From: UBA4655 sp964585575
GTDB lineage: Bacteria; Planctomycetota; Planctomycetia; Pirellulales; UBA1268
Assembly (NCBI GenBank): GCA_964585575.1
Contig: CAZPEM010000149.1
Coordinates: forward strand, 1 to 7,892
Reading direction: 5' to 3'
DNA length: 7,892 bases
Shown here: positions 5,644 to 7,892 of the stretch, one piece after another
How positions within the stretch are numbered: the stretch's first letter is position 1
How the letters are laid out: each line of letters starts with the position of its first letter
The notes under the pieces: model-generated
Told to the model about the DNA's origin: nothing
The model's database searches: none
Seen by the model: the letters and a program-made list of their open reading frames with translations, nothing else
Program-made: the position numbers and the translations under genes

Positions 5644-7029
5644 GTGCCCTACTCCCCCCCACTGCTCCGCGGACTTGCCCTGGCGATGGCCGTCGCCGCG
5701 GCCGCGGTGCAAGGGTCCGACACCGACGCGATCATCGGCGAGTCGGCCGATGCCGGGGCGGGCCGCGGCAGGACGCCCGTGGCCGCGGCCCCGCACCGCC
5801 GCGAGGCGGTGTCGCGTCCGGCAGGATGGCCGGGCGGCTCCGGCAGTGACGTCGGCTCCGGCAGTGACGTCAACGTCGGGAAGCACGTGCTGTCGAGCAT
5901 CCGCAAGAAGCCCGGCAGCCCGCTCATCCCGGTCGAGGCGTTCGGGGTGAAGCAGGCCGGGGGCGACGCGGATTCCGGCCGGGTCGAGCAGGCCGGCTTC
6001 GAGACGCCATCGTCGCTCCCCTCCACCGTCCCGTCATCCGCGCAGTCGCTTGAAACCGCGCTCGTCGTGGCCCGGGTCGGGCCGGAGGTGGTCCTCGAGA
6101 GCGACCTCCTGACGCCGAGCCTGGCGGCGTGGCTCGAGAAGAACACCCCTGGCATGACGCCCGAACAGGTCCGCGAGGTGAAGAAGCAGATCTACCGGCA
6201 GATGCTCTCGCAATACGTCGAGTCGCTCATTGTTTACGTGGATGCCTGCCGCACGATCCCCGAGGACAAGCTGCCGGAAATCCGCAAGAAGGTGAACGAG
6301 GCCTTCGACGAGCAGCAGCTGCCGAGGCTCTTGAAGGATGCGGGCCTCACGAGCGTCGGCGAGTACGAGCAGATGCTGCGATCCCGCGGCCAGTCGCTCG
6401 ACCGCATCCGCAAGACCTTCTTCGAACGGGCGCTCGCGCAGCAGTGGGCCGAGCAGAAGGCATCGTTCGACGGCGAGATTCCCCACGCCGAGCTGATCGC
6501 CCACTACCACGCCAACCTCGCCGACTACGAATATCCGGCGAGGGCGAAGTTCGAGCAGCTCATGGTGCGGATCGGGCCATCGCGGCCCCGCGAGGAGGCC
6601 TGGAAGCGGATCGCCGACATGGGCAACGCCGTGATCGGTGGCCGCCCCCTCGCAGACGTCGCCCGCGAACTGTCGGACGGCCCGACCGCGAAGCAGGGAG
6701 GCGGCTACGACTGGACTGGCAAGGGCAGCCTCTCGTCGGCCGTGCTCGACCGGGCGATCTTCACGCTGCCGATCGGCCAGCTCAGCACGATCCTCGAGGA
6801 GGAGTCGGCCCTCCACATCATCCGCGTTACGGAGCGGACGGAGGCCGGCCGCGTGTCGTTCGTCGACGCCCAGGTCGAGATCCGACGACGTCTCGTCGGC
6901 GAACGGAAAAAACGTGAGATGGACACCTACCTCGCGAAGCTCCGCGAGCGGACGCCCGTCTGGACGATCTACGACGCCGAGCCCGCCGGACCGGTCATGG
7001 CCGGCCGCCCGCAGCCGGCCGCGAGATGA
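5644..7029 (+). CDS. Secreted SurA/PpiC-type peptidyl-prolyl isomerase-like protein
   Basis: This 461-residue protein has an apparent Sec signal: a short N-terminus with Arg9, then a hydrophobic run LALAMAVAAAAVQG (11-24). A low-complexity Gly/Ser/Pro-rich linker reaches about residue 135 and includes an exact GSGSDV duplication (65-76). Residues 137-290 form a helical SurA-N-like chaperone domain. Residues 299-400 form a parvulin domain, with GGGYDWTGKGSLS (352-364) and ALHIIRVTE (389-397). The first conserved parvulin His appears replaced by Gln305 (FEQLMV where HILV is usual), while the later His391 is kept, so isomerase activity may be weak and chaperone function dominant. It would act on exported proteins outside the cytoplasmic membrane. 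GTG 5644 is preferred to ATG 5686 because the latter would cut the signal peptide; GGAAG (5629-5633) is a modest Shine-Dalgarno. It follows mfd by 34 bases, an arrangement I recall in other bacteria. Confidence 0.82.
   Translation: MPYSPPLLRGLALAMAVAAAAVQGSDTDAIIGESADAGAGRGRTPVAAAPHRREAVSRPAGWPGGSGSDVGSGSDVNVGKHVLSSIRKKPGSPLIPVEAFGVKQAGGDADSGRVEQAGFETPSSLPSTVPSSAQSLETALVVARVGPEVVLESDLLTPSLAAWLEKNTPGMTPEQVREVKKQIYRQMLSQYVESLIVYVDACRTIPEDKLPEIRKKVNEAFDEQQLPRLLKDAGLTSVGEYEQMLRSRGQSLDRIRKTFFERALAQQWAEQKASFDGEIPHAELIAHYHANLADYEYPARAKFEQLMVRIGPSRPREEAWKRIADMGNAVIGGRPLADVARELSDGPTAKQGGGYDWTGKGSLSSAVLDRAIFTLPIGQLSTILEEESALHIIRVTERTEAGRVSFVDAQVEIRRRLVGERKKREMDTYLAKLRERTPVWTIYDAEPAGPVMAGRPQPAAR
5836..5871 (+). 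repeat. Perfect 18-bp tandem duplication
   Basis: GGCTCCGGCAGTGACGTC occurs twice without a gap (5836-5853 and 5854-5871). It encodes GSGSDV twice in the linker after the signal peptide of the parvulin-like protein. Zero divergence between copies suggests a recent slippage event. Confidence 0.95.
6999..7020 (+). repeat. GC inverted repeat at the 3' end of the parvulin-like gene
   Basis: GGCCGGC (6999-7005) and GCCGGCC (7014-7020) form a perfect 7-bp stem with an 8-base loop, just before the TGA at 7027-7029. There is no T-tract after it, so it is not a standard intrinsic terminator. It could slow the polymerase, protect the 3' end, or be chance in GC-rich codons. Confidence 0.4.
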
Positions 7030-7103
7030 CGGTCGCCACGCGCGGCGCGGAGATGACGGCTTTCGCACCGCACGAATCGCGGGTCGCCGATGCGGGCCGA
7101 CGA

Positions 7104-7132
7104 TTGCTGCGGCGAAGCCAGAGGGCTACACT
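7104..7132 (+). promoter_or_regulatory. Candidate gltA promoter
   Basis: TTGCTG (7104-7109) and TACACT (7127-7132) are separated by exactly 17 bases. RNA would begin near 7139, giving a leader of about 75 bases. This is the best-spaced sigma-70-like promoter in the window and supports independent transcription of citrate synthase. Confidence 0.6.
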
Positions 7133-7213
7133 GCCGTCGCCGCTCAAACGAGTGTCGAGCCCGCCGCACCCGCTTTCCTCCGCCTCCGCCGCCCCCCACT
7201 CAGGAGCCCCGCG

Positions 7214-7892
7214 ATGACCGTCTCCGCGCCCCCGAACGGATCGAAATCCTCGCCGCCGGGCCCCTTCGCCGGCACGAAGTCAGCGGGCGCAGCACGGCTC
7301 GAGATCAACGGCCGATCGGTCGACCTGCCTGTGCTCGTCGGCAGCGAGGGGGAGCACGGCATCGACATCGGGAAGCTCCGGGCGGCGACCGGGGCCATCA
7401 CGCTCGACGAAGGCTTCGTAAACACCGGCTCCACCACGAGCGCCATCACCTACCTCGACGGCGAGAACGGCGTGCTCCGCTACCGTGGCTACCCGATCGA
7501 GGTGCTCGCCGAAAAATGCGACTTCGTCGAGGTCGCCTACCTCCTCATTTTCGGGGAACTGCCGACGACCGAACAGCTCGACACGTTCCGTGTGTCGCTC
7601 TCGCACCACACGATGATCCACGAGGACATGCGGAGCTTCTACAACGGCTTCCCCCGCGATGCCCATCCGATGGCGATCGTAGGGAGCGTCGTGGGCGCCC
7701 TCTCCACCTTCTATCAGGACTCGCTCGACGTCCGCGACCCGAGGCAGGTGGAGGTGAGCGTCCACAGGCTGCTCGCGAAGCTGCCGACGATCGCCGCCTA
7801 CAGCCACAAAAAGTCGGCCGGGCAGCCGCTGATGTATCCGCGGAACGACCTCGCCTACTGCGAGAACTTCCTCCACATGATGTTCGCGGTGC
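7214..7892 (+). CDS. gltA: Citrate synthase, N-terminal half (runs off right edge)
   Basis: The 226 visible codons from ATG 7214 match the N-terminal half of hexameric-type citrate synthase, which condenses oxaloacetate and acetyl-CoA at the entry of the TCA cycle. Matching segments against E. coli GltA are NTGSTTSAITYLDGENGVL (70-88), RYRGYPIEVLAE (89-100), HHTMIHEDM (131-139), RDAHPMAIVG (148-157), YQDSLDVRDPR (167-177) and GQPLMYPRNDLAY (203-215). About 27 Pro/Ser/Gly-rich residues precede the usual start, a slightly long N-terminus. The catalytic His and Asp residues of the C-terminal half are beyond the window. A strong Shine-Dalgarno AGGAG (7202-7206) with 7 bases of spacing fixes the start. 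A homologous 2-methylcitrate synthase is less likely, since those are shorter and lack this N-terminal beta domain. Confidence 0.93.
   Translation, partial: MTVSAPPNGSKSSPPGPFAGTKSAGAARLEINGRSVDLPVLVGSEGEHGIDIGKLRAATGAITLDEGFVNTGSTTSAITYLDGENGVLRYRGYPIEVLAEKCDFVEVAYLLIFGELPTTEQLDTFRVSLSHHTMIHEDMRSFYNGFPRDAHPMAIVGSVVGALSTFYQDSLDVRDPRQVEVSVHRLLAKLPTIAAYSHKKSAGQPLMYPRNDLAYCENFLHMMFAV

Noticed and set aside
5606..5950. Plus-strand frame overlapping the start of the parvulin-like gene
   Set aside because: Arg/Pro/Ala-rich out-of-frame shadow; the signal peptide and domains lie in the frame starting at 5644.
6034..7068. Minus-strand 344-codon frame opposite the parvulin-like gene
   Set aside because: Antisense shadow with Arg/Leu/Asp/Glu-rich composition and no family motif.
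7280..7876. Minus-strand 198-codon frame opposite gltA
   Set aside because: The plus strand clearly encodes citrate synthase across the same bases; the antisense frame has no recognisable features.

Overview
This is a high-GC bacterial window of ordinary chromosomal genes. The Mfd C-terminal helicase signature, the style of the secreted parvulin-like protein and the acetolactate synthase N-terminus look most like Planctomycetota (Pirellulales-like). That assignment is from memory of family resemblance, and I hold it at about 0.6. I see no phage, transposon, CRISPR array, rRNA or tRNA.

Layout, left to right. (1) The first 91 bases are the 5' end of a minus-strand gene whose 30 visible residues match the N-terminus of the acetolactate synthase large subunit (ilvB); it runs off the left edge. 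(2) A 255-base divergent intergenic region follows. It holds a strong nested GC hairpin that, read on the minus strand towards ilvB, ends in five T's like an intrinsic terminator or attenuator. (3) A plus-strand RmlC-like sugar epimerase homologue (347-898) faces a minus-strand family 2 glycosyltransferase (902-1858). The two stop codons are 3 bases apart. (4) A 385-base divergent region carries weak promoter candidates and no convincing gene. (5) mfd, the transcription-repair coupling factor (2244-5609), is complete with all helicase motifs. (6) 34 bases later comes a secreted SurA/PpiC-type protein (5644-7029), with a good candidate promoter inside the last codons of mfd. (7) After a 184-base gap with a well-spaced promoter and a Shine-Dalgarno site comes the 5' half of a hexameric-type citrate synthase (gltA, from 7214), cut by the right edge.

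How the genes relate. mfd and the parvulin-like gene are co-directional and could be co-transcribed, though the second seems to have its own promoter. gltA appears independently transcribed. The epimerase-like and glycosyltransferase genes are plausibly both involved in surface glycan or glycoconjugate synthesis, but they cannot form an operon because they converge. ilvB belongs to branched-chain amino acid synthesis and has no evident link to its neighbours here.

The most notable signals are the nested hairpin upstream of ilvB, the epimerase homologue that keeps the catalytic His and Asp but lacks the Tyr, the parvulin domain missing its first conserved His, and a shared -10 motif of the form CTAYAST upstream of three genes. 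I did not find a previously undescribed multi-gene system.
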